From Alligator mississippiensis (Eukaryota; Chordata; Crocodylia; Alligatoridae), in contig NC_081829.1 of the NCBI RefSeq assembly GCF_030867095.1, forward strand, positions 49,473,036 through 49,537,035: 64,000 bases of DNA. Direction: 5' to 3'. The position numbers and the translations under genes were made by a program. The notes beneath the pieces were generated by a model. The model ran no database searches. It saw only the letters and a list, made by a program, of their open reading frames with translations, and was not told the origin of the DNA. Below, one piece after another: positions 44,551-56,730 of this stretch; position 1 is the stretch's first letter, and each line of letters begins with the position of its first letter.

Positions 44551-45627
44551 GTGTGCATGAGATTTATACATGGAGAGGTAGAGTGTTATAAGAGAGGATA
44601 TATTACAATGAAGGTTGGCAACCAAAGGGGGAAGTTAAAGGTTGGGTTTGCACTGAACCTTGATGCTGACATGATTATAGGAAGAGATTGGGCCCTGTTG
44701 GACGAGGTACTCAGCAAGGTTAAAGAGGCAGAGCAAGCCCAAAAGGGGTGGCCCCAAGTTGAGGGCTGGGTAGCTAGCAAGGGTGATACCTCATCATCGG
44801 AAGAAGACCCAGAGATACAGGTGAATACTGAGGTGCCTGGACCTTGGTTTAAATTAGCCCAAGAGAAGGAACAAGAATTTGACAAGGTACGAGAGGGAAA
44901 GCTGTCCCAAGTGGATGAGTGGATTACACAGCCAGAGTTAATCGTAAGTAACCCACATTTTGAAATTCACAATGGGTTATTGTACAGGGTCAGTCAAGCC
45001 ACCAGGAAAGAGGGGTGGACTCGCCAATTGTTGGTGCCCTGCACATACCGAAAGGCCCTTTGGGACCAGGCGTATGCCTCCCCTATGGGTGGACACTTTG
45101 GGATGGACCCAAATATCGTGGCCCAAATATCACGATGGTTCTTCTGGCCTGGGATACAGGAGGAGGTATCATGATGGTGTGAGGCTTGTGAGGAATGTCA
45201 GAAGGCACAGGAGAGAATGTCCCTAAGCTGTTGTTGCAGAGTATGCCAATTTATTGGTACCCACTTTGAGAGGGTTGCACTAGATGTAGTTGGGCCATTG
45301 CCGAAGAGTGGGTCAGGGAATCAATTTGTGTTAGTATTGACAGATTATGCTACACGTTACCTGGATGCGATACCCCTGAGGGCAGTTACAGCCCACTGTA
45401 TTTCAGATGAGTTATTAAAATGGATATCTCAGGTGGGAGTTCCCCGGGAAATCCTAAATGACCAGGGATCTAACCTTATGGCTGGGGTAATGAGAGCCAC
45501 CTGTCAGGTGCTCGGGGTTAAGCAACTTAGAACCATGGTGTATCACCCCCAAACCAATGGGTTAGTAGAGCGCTTGAATGGGACCATCAAACGGATGTTG
45601 CGTCACTGCACTCAGGTAGAACCATGA
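44551..45627 (+). pseudogene. Gypsy protease end and integrase, one stop
   Basis: One reading frame of 358 codons is broken only by a TGA at 45172-45174. The start of the frame reads HGEVE.Y (protease flap side) and ends the protease domain with DMIIGRDW. There follows an acidic linker, then the integrase zinc-binding region (GGHFGMDPNIVAQISRWFFW, then CEACEECQ after the stop). The integrase catalytic core has D in LDVVGPLP, D in NDQGS and E in LVERLNG with exactly 35 residues between the second D and E (DD35E). All three catalytic acids remain. The function would be to insert the cDNA copy into the host genome. The placement upstream of RT defines the element type. Confidence 0.85.
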
Positions 45628-46151
45628 AGGTGGGATCTACTACTTACACCTGTGATGTTTGTGCTGTAGGATACACCACTAGCATCAACAGGTTTTTTCA
45701 CCTTTTGAATTTGTATTTGGCCACTGCCCATGAGGATTGTTACACAGCTTGAGAGAAGAATGGGAAGAAACAGGGGAAAGGAGTGAAAGTGCACCAAAAC
45801 ATAGACAAGACCTAGTTCACATGTTAAGACAGGCCATCCAAGTGGCACAGGAAAACATGAAATGAGCACAGGAAAAGCAGAAAACAGAATATGACAAAAA
45901 GACCCAAGAACATGGGTTTCAGGTTGGGGAAAAGGTGCTGGTGTGCTCTTGACATCTGCCAGTAAGCTGCTTACCAAATGGCAAGGACCCTTCAAGGTTG
46001 TTCCGCAGGCAGGGCCTGTGGACTATGAAGCCGCTGACCAGGTCACAAGAAAGAAAAGCAAATCTGTGATGTGAACCTATTAAGAAAATGGCAAGAACCT
46101 GAAGGGTGGATGTTGAGTCCCAAAGAAAGGCAGGAAGATTTGGGGCCATAA
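45628..46151 (+). pseudogene. Integrase C-terminal region, frameshifted
   Basis: Translations in shifting frames look like the C-terminal part of a gypsy integrase (KWQGPFKVV near 45975; CDVNLLRKW-like near 46068). This agrees with its position just after the core. Too broken to give a frame. Confidence 0.55.
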
Positions 46152-46912
46152 ATGGGGGAAGGTCTCAGAGGGGCAGCAAATAAGATACCCATAAAAGTTG
46201 GGGATAATTTAAGTTCAGAACAACAAGTGGACATAGAGCAGCTGATAGGGAGGTATCAGGAGATGTTTAGTGAAAAACCTGGCAAGGCCAGAGGTATTGA
46301 ACATAGGATAGATAAGCCAAAGGCGGGGGGGATGGTAAGAGAGAAGTGGAGGTCCATTTCACACCACCTACAAGTTGTAGTTAAACAAGAGGTGGAGAAA
46401 TGTGGGAGCAAGGAATTATAGCTCCTTCATGTAGCCCATGTCACAGCCCTATAGTGGCAGTACCCAAGAAAAATGGGTCCCTGAGACTCTGTATAGACTT
46501 CCTCAAAGTCAACAGTACAGCCATTTTTGATGCATTCTCCATGCCACAGATTGAGGAGCTCCTTCAGAGAACTTGGCGAATACAATATATCTCCACCATT
46601 GATCATGCCAAAGGCTACTGAAAGATCCCAATGGCAACAAGAGATCAACCTAAAATGGCCTTTAGAATGCCATGGGGTCTGTTCGAATTTAAATGCATAC
46701 CATTTGGGCTTCATGAGGAGGCAGCCACATTTCATTGCCTGACAGATGACCTCCTGGCAGCACATGTGGCCTATACTGCATCCTATATAGATGATATCAT
46801 AATAGTCTCACACAGTGGGCTTTGGCACTGCAACTGTTTAAATTTTCTATTAATCATAGGCCCAGTAGGACCAATAAGGTGGCGGACCCTTTATCTCAGT
46901 GTGCAGAGCTAG
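46152..46912 (+). pseudogene. Gypsy RT and terminal RNase H remnant
   Basis: The RT starts with IEHRID (46300s) and shifts frame near 46400. It then reads APSCSPCHSPIVAVPKKNGSL (in part), RLCIDFLKVN, STIDHAKGY followed by TGA at 46619-46621 (relatives have a Trp codon TGG there), MPWGLFEFKCIPFGL and the catalytic box YIDD. About 15 codons later the sequence jumps to FSINHRPSRTNKVADPLSQCAE, the end of RNase H. The RT thumb and most of RNase H are therefore deleted. The catalytic aspartates in TIDHAKGY and YIDD remain. Confidence 0.85.
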
Positions 46913-46970
46913 CACAGAGAGATACAAGGAGAACATGGAAAATACCGCCACAAGGCAACTTTGGCAGGGA

Positions 46971-47628
46971 GATGTGTGGCAGCAGAGCTCAATCGGCCAT
47001 GGCCGCAGCCAGGCTGAGGCTCCCTGACGGCAACCCAGAAGTATATCGGGCACGTCCAGGGATGCTGGCCCCAGGTCAAGCCCAGCTGATAAGGACCCAC
47101 CAGAAGTAGGAGTTTTGGTCCCCTAAACAGCATGCATCTCAGGATATGAGAGCTATTGACATAAAGACTCTTTATCTCCTAGTCTTTATCTGACACTCTC
47201 CAGCTTGGTTCATGTGAAGTTACTAGCTTAATTCAGGTGAAGTTCCACAGATATTTCTTCTTTTAAGTCCTTGGACATTACAATGGTGAGGTGTAAGACA
47301 CATGGCAGAGAGGAAGTGTAGCCTTTATTTAGCATAAGCCATGGGTAAGTTATTGCCAGGCTTGGCCATTTTCAAGAGGCTCAAGCCAAAGCTCCGAAGT
47401 GTAGCTAAAGCAGAAGGCCTCAAAAGCCTGTATCTAAGTGACCATAGTTTGAAACTTTGCAAATGTAGCAACTAGCTTGGTTAGAAAAGCAAAGAAAACT
47501 ATGCACATGTTTAATTAAACAGAGCTCAAAGCCTAAAAGAAAAGATTATAAAAAAAAAAAAATACATCAAATAATCCAAATACTCTGTACCATAACTTTA
47601 TATTAAATTAATTAAAAATAAATATATA
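46971..47628. other. Unassigned DNA downstream of the gypsy element
   Basis: A purine-rich run GGCAGGGAGA precedes TGTGTGGCAGCAGAGC near 46974, which could be a polypurine tract and 3' LTR start, but no second LTR was found. The rest is AT-rich without features. Confidence 0.35.
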
Positions 47629-48817
47629 TGTTACGGTGACGAAGCAGTTTCAGTGCTCCATCACTTTAAGGCCTGGAGCAGTCAGCTGCCAGGTGTCTGA
47701 CAAGGGTGGCCACTTTGGAGAGCTCTGGTATAAGAGCAGAGCAGTCTGTGTTGAGCAGCCAAGGAGGCAACATTGGGCTGAGCTGCTCCTGGAACACCTC
47801 GGACATAAGGGTAAGGCTATGGGGAAGGAGGAGGCCTCACCTGAAACTGTACCCTGCCAGGATAGGGAGGCCTGGTGGTCCTGCCCTTGGTGGGGCAGGG
47901 CCTCTTAAATGCTAGGTTCGAGGACCATCCCAGTGTAAGGTGGGTGGGGCACCTTAACCCCTTCCCCCACCTTTGGGTGGGCTTTGGAAGTAGTTCAGGG
48001 CCAGGCATACAGAGTAACTGCACCTGAGCCATGTGGGATGGTAGACCCTGGAGGTGGGCCAGGCACAGCAGGAGAGTGCTACCTGGGCCTGAAGAGGTGT
48101 TTTACCTCAAGCCCTGAGTGAGGGGGCAGAGTGCTGGGCCAGGCACAGCAAGTGGGGTGCCACCTGAGCCTATGGGGGTGGTCAACCCTGAGTCTGAATG
48201 GTAGGGCAGAGTAGTGTGGCCCTCAGAGAGGGTGGAGTAGTGAGGCCCAGAGTTTGGGGCAGTGTTGTGAGAGGCAGCTGAGTTGTTAGGTGCAGTTGTG
48301 AGACCTCAGAGATGAGGAGGCAGTTAAGCAGCTTGAGTAGGAGGGGAGAGTTATGAGGGGTACAGCTGTGAGGCCCTGGGGTAAAGGAGGCACTTGACAA
48401 GGCCCGATGCAAGCCACTTGACTAGGGGCCAGGTGCTAAGCTGGATATGGAAGGCCTGGTGTGTACACCATTAGGGAAGCCAGGTGGTAGGCCTGGAAAC
48501 ATCTGCAAGGGCACTGGGACTTTGAACTCTGGTGGGGAGTGAGAGTCCCATGTGAGACTCTGGAGCTGAAGTCCCAGTGCTACTTAGCTGAAGGAAACAT
48601 CTGTGAGGCACGGGATACACGTAGAGGTGGTTGGAGTGTATACATCAGGCCCTTGTCATCAGGGAGGATTGAAGGGCAGCCTCCACCTACTAACATCAAA
48701 ACAATAGGACATCAAGGTGTGGCAGGAGAAAGAGGCGGGCAATTTGCCCAAGGACAGAAAAATGGGCTGATCTCCCAACTGGGCCGTGGGTTGGCTCCTT
48801 TTGTCACAGTAACCAAA
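47629..48817 (+). mobile_element. LTR-like or TIR-bounded repeat
   Basis: It starts TGTTACGGTGAC and ends GTCACAGTAACCA. The 11-bp termini GTTACGGTGAC/GTCACAGTAAC are inverted with one mismatch. Inside, a roughly 100-bp GGGCCAGGCACAGCA..GTG block is repeated (48057 and 48138). A related fragment is at 20727-20885. AATAAA lies just outside, at 48840. No target duplication was recognised and no coding frame. Possibly a gypsy LTR, or a non-autonomous element. Confidence 0.45.
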
Positions 48818-49230
48818 TGTATTAAATGTTATTTTGCTATAATAAATATATTTTTGTTAAAATGCTTAAATAAGCATTAAAACAAAGCAGCCCTGTCAGA
48901 CCATAAACTGGTGTTAAACCAGTGTTAACAGCATTCCACAATGAGAAGGGAAATAAAATAAGAAAGCCTTCCTTTGTTCCCTTTGCTTTCTCAATATAAG
49001 TCCCAACTGTAGGGGAAGGAATACAAATAACTAATAACAAATGCTGAGTTAGCAATGCAAGATTACAACTGGAATCACAAGACTAAGTGTCCAAACATTG
49101 CAAAAGCCAACTGAACTAGCTCAAGATGGATACAGACAGGTAAGACAGATATTCTGGTGGTTAAAGATTCCCCATTTTATTAGGGAACAGTACACAAAGA
49201 GGAACTCTGGACCACAGGATAACCTATGGG
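48818..49230. other. No feature recognised
   Basis: AT-rich flanking sequence. Confidence 0.5.
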
Positions 49231-49620
49231 TGACCCCCAGCCAGGAAAGCACCTATGCAACAGTGGAACGAAGCCTATATGCATGCATAATGATATGATA
49301 ACAATAGTTGCCACTAATTATAATAGGCAAAACAACAATAAAAGTGGAGCAATGATATTCAGCAAAGGAAATGGAGATTGGCCATGACATAGGCAAAACA
49401 AGGGGAAGAAATTAAAATATGGGGCAGGGTATATAGTTTATATGTTACTTCCCACTAAGCTCTGTGCATGCACCCCTCCTGCCCAGGTCAAGACAGCTGT
49501 CCTGAGTATTGGAGGTGATTGTCCTGTACTCTCATTAAAGAGAACATTTCCTTGTGTAAATCCACCTCTGTGTTCTGTGCAGTCTTCTTTGAAGGCATAG
49601 GATGGGTTGGCATCATGAAC
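49231..49620 (+). mobile_element. Possible LTR (TATA and ATTAAA)
   Basis: GGGTATATAGTTTATA near 49427 is followed about 100 bp later by TCTCATTAAAGAGAAC (49532-49547) and a CT-rich end. This is the pattern of an LTR promoter and poly-A site. The termini are not defined. Confidence 0.35.
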
Positions 49621-49967
49621 ACCAACTAATTAACATCTTCCAGGTCTGCAAGAAATAGGAATCTGGTTTAATCCAGTTGCAAAAGTTTCAGTGAAACAAA
49701 CAAACAAAAATTAAATAAAACCAATCAGGATCATTCATTAAAATATTAAAACCAGCCGCCTATAAATATTGGGCATAGGCTGAAGGAAAATTTGAACTTC
49801 TACACTTATAAACTTTTACTTTTGGACTTCTAAATTTGAACTTCTCTGGAGCTCAGCAAACCAACTCAGGTCCCCAGGGGAACCAAAAACTTTGGCCAGG
49901 AGATCCCTTTCTTCCCTAAATCCAAAAATATATAAACATTGTCTTTATTTATCCAAATAAGTCTTTG
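49621..49967. other. No feature recognised
   Basis: Short stretch with duplicated CTTCTA(C/A)A..TTTGAACTTCT words near 49795-49840. Nothing else seen. Confidence 0.45.
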
Positions 49968-49972
49968 CTATT

Positions 49973-50730
49973 TGTCGGGACCCAGGGCAGCCGGCCAGCA
50001 GCTCTCCCTGACTCCCACCCAGGCAGATAAGGGTCTGGGGCCTTAGAAGGCCGTCAGGCGGGTACTTGTGATGCTTGGAGTGGAATTAATTAGGCGGACG
50101 CTTATCGGTTGCAAAGCAAGATTATTTACTTACACCGTTAAGGTGGTGAATAGCGGAGGTCAGAGATACTTGGTTAGTTACAGCTTAAGGTTCGTAGGTC
50201 GTATGTCGGTCTGCATAAGAGTTCATCGGTCGGGCAGAGAAATGGAGAAAAAAGTCGGGCCGGCAGGTCGTTGATTTACGTCTGATTAGGTCGAGACGTG
50301 GGAGACTGACAAGTGATCAATTTGTCAGTTATTCTCACGCATACGTTGAGAGGTTTTTCAGGTGTGTGTGCAGAGGTCTCCTGTTCTTCACGGAAGTGAA
50401 GACGGGTTTTATTTGTGTAATAGCCAATTGCTTTTCGCCATGTCATAAATTTAATTAGAATCGCCAATTATCTAGCGGTCTTCGCTAGGGTATTATCATG
50501 GGGTTAACTCCTTGTTTTCTTTGACCAATTATAATGATTTATGTACAGCACAGAAGGCTAAGTTTTATCTCTGTTTGTGGCGCAGCAATAAATTTCTTTT
50601 TGACATGCGCAGCAAAAAAAAGCGGTTACTATCATTATTGTTAACCCTTAGTTAACCTAGTGCAGAAAAAAACTGTTTTGAATGGTTTTACTTGTTTGTG
50701 ACATGGGCACTACTTAATTTGGTTGTGACA
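49973..50730. mobile_element. Solo LTR, family 4, perfect 5-bp duplication
   Basis: 758 bp with ends TGTCGGGACC...GGTTGTGACA, flanked by CTATT at 49968-49972 and 50731-50735. CpG density is higher than in its flanks. AATAAA occurs on plus near 50587 and on minus near 50420, so orientation is unsettled. No internal genes adjoin it. Confidence 0.85.
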
Positions 50731-50784
50731 CTATTGCATATCTGAAATGATTTCACTGGTCAATAAATCTCTTCTCACCCACAG

Positions 50785-50910
50785 AAGTCCAGTTTTGGGG
50801 CCCCAACTACAGAAAGGGTGTGGACAAATTGGAGATAGTCCAGTGGAGGGCAATGAAAATTGTTAGGGGGCTGGGGCACATGACTTATGAGGTCTTAAGT
50901 ATGTGGGGGC
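50785..50910 (+). pseudogene. Small CR1 ORF2 C-terminal fragment
   Basis: VQFWGPNYRKGVDKLEIVQWR then AMKIVRGL.HMTYEVL matches the CR1 block VQFWAPQFK.D...LERVQRRATRM..GL...YEERL seen in the other copies. About 40 codons, no ends visible. It is more diverged than copies A to F, so it is older. Confidence 0.65.
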
Positions 50911-50999
50911 CTGAGGGACCAAACCTGAGGAAAATTATGTAATTTTTCTATATTATTTTATGTTGTAAAAGATGGGTTCAGTTATGTTAAGCATGTTGG

Positions 51000-51960
51000 A
51001 TGTAAGGTAACGTGCTTAGGAGCGATGACTGAGGCCCTGAGTTAGTACCAGGCATCCGGGTTTTCTGTTCACTGGAAAAATGCATATTTTCTCCTTCAAC
51101 ATAGAAAAATGCAGGAAACCATGGGTTTCTCCTTGCAGGCTGGCAAAATTCCAACCTGCAAGGTGCTGCTTGGGGCTGGAGGGAATGGGGAGGGTGATCA
51201 GAGGCAGGGGACACCGCATACATGTGCACGCACACATGCATGTGGCAGTCAAGCAGCAGTGGAGAACAGCTCCCACAGCTCTCTCAAGGTAGGTCTATGG
51301 GGAAGTGGGGAAGGGTGCACAGGCAATGCTTCTTGTAGGTGGGGGGAGACAGGCAACACATCGGCATGACTGAATCAGGGGGAGGGAACAGCCGATGCAG
51401 TGGGAGAGCCAAAGTGATGTGGCAGGGGAGGCACATACCCCCCAAGATATCTGCATCCACAGCAGGGCACGGGCTGCAGCCAGGCCAGACCAGCTCTGGA
51501 CTGGAGATGCCTCCGTGGGCCAGTGAGCGGGATGCAGTGCAGGAGGGAGTGCTGTGCTGCCATGGCCACTGAGCTGAGGCATGACAGAAGAGGTGGCACA
51601 GAGTTGTGCCCCTGCTGCTGCCAGGCGGGCAGAGGGTGCCTCACTGTGGGCAGAGGGTGCCTCACTATGGGCAGCCATGGTGGCATGGCACTCCCTCCCA
51701 CACTGAGTCATGCCTGCTGGGCTGTGGAGGTGGCTCCTACCTGGAGCTGGTCTGACCCAGCTGCAGCCCCGCAGCCTGCTGTGGGCACAGAAACCTTGGG
51801 GGCAGCATTTGCCCCACACACCCCTGCTGTGTCACCTGTGCCCCCTCTCATCTCTCTACACATCACCTGTGCCCACACATACCCTTCCAACTCACCACAT
51901 TCCTCACACACTGCTAAAATTGTACTGTTCATTTTGTTCAACCCCATGCTCTTCTGAAAT
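51000..51960. other. GC-rich repeat-like segment with 21-bp duplication
   Basis: A 21-bp block starting GGGCAGAGGGTGCC is tandemly duplicated at 51627-51647 and 51648-51668 (one difference). Overlapping frames on both strands (up to about 170 codons) have no domain. Two opposite long frames in GC-rich DNA argue against coding. Confidence 0.4.
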
Positions 51961-54948
51961 ACATCTGGTGTTGTTGTTAAATACATCTGATGTTGTCAGT
52001 AAGGGACAACCAACTGAATGGGTCACCAAAATCAATTTTTCTAAGTGGGTTGTTTTTTTAAGTCATCCTGGGTTTCAGTTAAACCAAAACCCACAGCAGT
52101 TTTCATTTTTATCAAACTTACAGTAATAATTGTCATCTTTTGCGTGGCTTGACATGTTTAAAAAGTTTTCAGTATCTCTTACTTCCCCTTCAGAGACACC
52201 TTTATTTTCACTTAAATAAAAATCCTTAACATTTTCACTTTTATCCAAATTTGAGCATTCACTGTTTTTCCACTGCTTGGTTCTATGTCTCGTCATTAGA
52301 CCTAAACTGTTGTTCTACTGCTGGAGAAATCAATTTATAAAAATTATTTGCAAGTATTTTTTTTCTTTTTGCGCTTCCTGCAGCTTTTTTCTTTTCACAT
52401 CCAACTTTTTTTTGGACCCCATGTCAAAAACAAAAGTTATTTCCTGTCAGCAATTAAAAATGTAGTAAATCTGCTATAAATTTTTAATTTGTCGTGTGTC
52501 TCAGTGATTTGACAAAATATTTATTTTGCAATATAAAAAATTACAATTTGCTTACCAATAGTAAAATAGCATGAAATTTAATAACTTTAATCAAGCACAT
52601 GGAACATGCAGTTATTTGTTAGATAAGTACAATAGTGTTTCACTGGCTCTCACAACAATAACAACAATAACTAGTAGCTACATACATAGTAATGGAGTGT
52701 CGTCAATATTGAAATGGAAAAAATTGCTACCGAACCTTCAAAATTCTATGACATTGATCATTAAATTTCACAATAGGCAGCATACAGGAGTAAGTAAATG
52801 TTTTATGCCTCTGTGCAGTGGGGGTAACACTGGTCTTCTGGGTTCACTAATTGTCAACTTAATGATATGTTCAGAAAATAAATTTAATAATATATTTATT
52901 TGTGTGCAGAGTGTAGTTAACTTAATACGATATCTTTATATTGTAAAAGTCATTACATTCTGGCTATTTAAAATTAAATATGCAGATATACTTTTTGTTA
53001 CAAAACATTACATCCATTTGATTTGGCAGCCCCCCTGCAAGGGCACTTGGTACCAGTGTACTGTTAGTATAGCCTTGTTACAGTAATGCTGTGGACACTC
53101 TTGTCTGGGGAATGGGCAGCGAGCCTTTTCCCAGTGCTTCACTTCTTTCCCATAAATGACTGGGAGGGGAGTGGATCAGCAGGAAAATTCAAGCATGCAG
53201 GCCCAGGAGGACAAGCTAAATGTAATGGTTTAGTCAGTCTCCAACAAAGGAAGCTCTAGTACAGTTTCCTCTAGGGTGCCAGGAGTTTCTTTGCTCAATA
53301 GATAGAAACTTTTAAATATTTTATTTCAAGTCAGATCACAATTGCTTTTGCTATAGTTTGTCCTTTCTTTAATTCTTTTACTGTAACATTAAACCATGAC
53401 TTTCAGAATTTGAGTAATTTATTGGAATTGATGGAAGTTCACCAAATGATTCATCCATGTTATGCAGGAAGTCAGGCTAGAGTAATATAACCAGCCTTTC
53501 TGGCCTTAATCTTTATTCATTTCCATCACAAATGTATAGAATAGGACAGTATAAAATAGTCATGTTATATAAACTCTAATGGAAAATCAATATCCTTCAT
53601 TCACTGAAAACAATGTGTATTTAATAACTCTAAGCTCATTGTGAAATCCTGTTATATTTTTCTACAAATGTACATTCTACAAACTAAAACAGACTAGAAA
53701 GTCAATATGGAAAAGTTGTTGTATTGTTGGTATTGTGCTACTGTATTAGCTATCTAGTACTTTTGTCCAGACAGATATATAGATATAGATAGATATAGAT
53801 ATAGATTCAGTTTAAATGTGAGAGAGCCATAACACAAAGCAATGTTAAAAGAAATTAGAAAAGGGAACAGAAGTTTGCTTATCTTTGGACATAGATAGTA
53901 ATAAAACTGCATATAGCCTAACCATGTGAGGAAACTGAATTCAGACAAACTGCAATGCTAAATGAGACAAGAACATCAATTATGTGCAACAGACCTCTTA
54001 TTATATGGCATTCTGATTACCTTAAATTATATTTTTAACAGACATCCATTTTTATTTTTGCCTCTAAAACAGGTGAAGTTCCTTTCAAGTATTGACGTCA
54101 GCTAGCCTAATCAATTGTTCCTTTAATAGCTCAACTGCCACTACAGCCACAAATGCTATAAAAGAGCAAAGTACTCAGTACATAATGGGGATTAGTTTTT
54201 GTCATTGCTGCAGCATATATACATGGACTATGTCTCTTATTGAAAAGTAATTGATATTGATTTTGTGCAGTTGAGGTCCCTCCCTCCCATTCACCAGGAT
54301 TTATTTTTAAAAGGAAGATGAAGACATTATGATTCACATGGAAAATACATCTTTTTTTTCTCTTTTTTAAAATTTGCAGTGAATCTGAGTACTCACAACA
54401 CATGCTGGATTAACCTTGAGAATGATAGTCCTCTCTCTACATAAGAGCTGTGACCCAGACAGCAAGAAAGCAGGCTTCTCCATACTGCCCTGCCATTGCT
54501 CCTCAATCATAACTAAAAAGAACTATCCAAAAAAACAACAAAGTACTTTAGTTTTAATTTCTATTATGTCCTCCTTATGCCTATTGAGACTACCAACCAT
54601 AGTGCCAAGCAGTGCTAGTAGTGGTTCATTATAAACAGCTTCCCACTAGAGACTGGACTGAGGCCACCAGCCCATTTATCATAGACCATGTAACAGTCAT
54701 CATTGGGTAACTCTTGGCTGTTTGATGGTCTTGACCACATCACAATTTTCTCTGTTGATTATCCTTTGTTCTATGCACCTTTCTCCTAGCTCTCATAGGA
54801 ATTCTGGATTCAAGGACTTTTTAGTTTTAAAAAGTACCCATAACTTGGGGTTTGTGTGGGTGGATGCAAATGTGTATAACTGGTAACAATGTCATGGAAA
54901 ACCTTGAGTACTTCCAAACTAAACAATCAACTGCATGAGAAACTAATA
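51961..54948. other. AT-rich unique DNA, no gene seen
   Basis: A TAGATA microsatellite lies at 53771-53806. A 171-codon frame at 52571-53086 has no recognisable motif and AT-driven composition. No other feature seen. Confidence 0.5.
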
Positions 54949-55049
54949 GAAAGAAAGAAAGACTTTGACTTTTAAGAAGCATTTATTCCAGGGAGGGTGA
55001 CAAATCGGGGCCAGTAGAGATTATGTACAAGTTGGCCCGAAGATTTGGG

Positions 55050-56589
55050 CCTCATGGACAAGGCCTGGGCTCATGGCCTGCAAGGCCTGCCCATACACAT
55101 TAGACAAAAAACAAAAACACAAAGAACAAAAGGAGTATTTACACATATACATATATACAGTTCTGCCACTGGGGACACCTGGGGGGGCAGGAAGTTGGCC
55201 AGGCTGACTGCGGCCCACTCAGCTGACCAGTACGGGGTGGAGTAGATGTAGGTGTCCTCTGAGAAGTCCCGGCCCAGTGCCTGCAGCAGCACCTTGAGGG
55301 CTGCAAAGAGTGGCCGTAGCCGGGTGCAGTCGAGGAAGGCATGGAAAATGTCCTTGTCCAGCACCCCCGGGCAGAAGGGGCAGGCTGCCGAGGCCACCAG
55401 GTGACGCACAAAGGTGCTAGTGGCCAGGATGCCGTGCACCAGTCACCACTGGAGGTTGCCGGTCTTCTTGGCGGTGGGCACCTTTTACAGCGTGCGCCAC
55501 AGAGGGGTGCCGGGCCATGCCAGGTGCTGCCTCCACACGGTGTCAGGATGGCCGGTCAGCACCTGGGTATGCTGGGTGCGGACCACCTATACGTAGAGTC
55601 CATTCTGGGGCAGTGTGCCAAAGGGGCAGCCCGTATTACTGCTGGGGAGCCTAAGCAGCATGTTGGGCCAGTCAGCCAGCTCACTGGCCACCGCTGGGAT
55701 GACCAGCAGTGGTGGGAAGGCATCACTCATGGTGTCCGTGGTGGGGAGGGCCTGGTGAACCTAGAGGTAGCCGTCCACGGCGGTCACTGCTTCTGTCGGG
55801 AGGGCGGCCCTAACAGCCTGTAGAAGCCAGCCCATGGTGCGGATGGAGCACAGTGCCAGCCAGGCAGCCAGGGCTTTGGCTGACAGCCAGTCCGACTGAG
55901 CAGGGTCCAGGAGGTGCCCCAGGCAGGTGGCATGCACCTTGATGAGAGCAGCCATGAGGCTGGCGGAGGCCAAGCTTGGCAGAACATGCTGCAGGGCCGG
56001 GTTGTGGACCAGGGGCTCCTGAAGCAGTTGCAGGAAACACAGGCACCTGGCTTGGGGACAGAGAGGGAAGGTAGCCCACCAGGCCCGCACCATGCTGTGG
56101 TAGAACGGGGGAAGGACCTCCCCATTCAGGAAGGTGAGGTCCAGCATAAACAGTTCCCAGTCAAAGCCAAGGCCCCCCCACTCACTGCAGGAACCGGCAT
56201 GCCAGCTGCCACCACGGGAGGTGGTCCTCAGCATACAGGAGCCACTGGAGGGCTTGCAGGTGGTAGGCAGCTACCCTGCTGGCCAGGTCAATCACGCCCT
56301 GGCCCCCCTCACTGGTGGGCAGGTAAAGGGCAGCTTGTGGGAGCCAGTGGCATCCGTCCCAGAGGAAGTCCACTAGGAGCCGCTGCAGTCTCTCAAGTAG
56401 CTCCAGCAGAGGGTCCAGCACCACACAGCGGTGCCACAGGGTCACCGCCACCAGGTTGTTGGTGATGAGGACCCAGCCACGGTAGGAGAGGGCAGGCAAG
56501 TGCCAGTACCAGTGCTGCAGGCGGGCTTCCACTCCCTCCGCCAGGTCCTCCCAGTTGAGGACTGCAAAGGCAGGTGGCCCCAAGAACAT
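55050..56589 (-). pseudogene. Tx1 ORF2 C-terminal region (copy 2)
   Basis: This is the part of ORF2 after the RT. Segments 56589-56182 (LLVDFLWDGCHWLPQAAL), 56234-55761 and 55439-55071 lie in different frames. The last contains HGILATSTFVRHL, then CPFCPGVL and DIFHAFLDC, a C-x2-C...H-x4-C zinc-binding motif known in L1/Tx1 ORF2 C-termini and needed for reverse transcription in well-studied L1s. The coding region ends in a Pro-rich tail near 55050. Aligning blocks with copy 1 (1000-2600) shows the same order. Confidence 0.8.
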
Positions 56590-56730
56590 TCCCAGGGCTT
56601 TGAGGCCTTCTTGGTGCCAGGCGAGGCCCCCTGGCAGGTCCAGAGGTGGTTTGCCGGCCCACGTCCCGAGCAGGAGTGTGTCACTCTTGCCCCAGTTGAT
56701 GCGGGCCGGTGCAGCAATCTCATAGATGCA

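Larger units (their letters stand above)
43010..46970 (+). mobile_element. Gmr1-like Ty3/gypsy retrotransposon, decayed
   Basis: On one strand, in order: a gag fragment (43142-43345), unassigned DNA (43346-44540), the protease end plus integrase (44551-45627), then RT (46152-46810) and the end of RNase H (46822-46912). Integrase before RT is the Ty1/copia-like order known from the Gmr1 group of deuterostome Ty3/gypsy elements (Goodwin and Poulter described this group). I could not find matching LTRs, a primer-binding site or target duplications, so the outer limits are approximate. Confidence 0.75.

Noticed and set aside
51295..51957. Overlapping frames of 108-174 codons on both strands
   Set aside because: GC-rich repeat-like DNA open on both strands, no recognisable domain.
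52571..53086. 171-codon frame as a possible gene
   Set aside because: AT-rich composition, no motif, no splice or promoter context. Expected by chance in such sequence.
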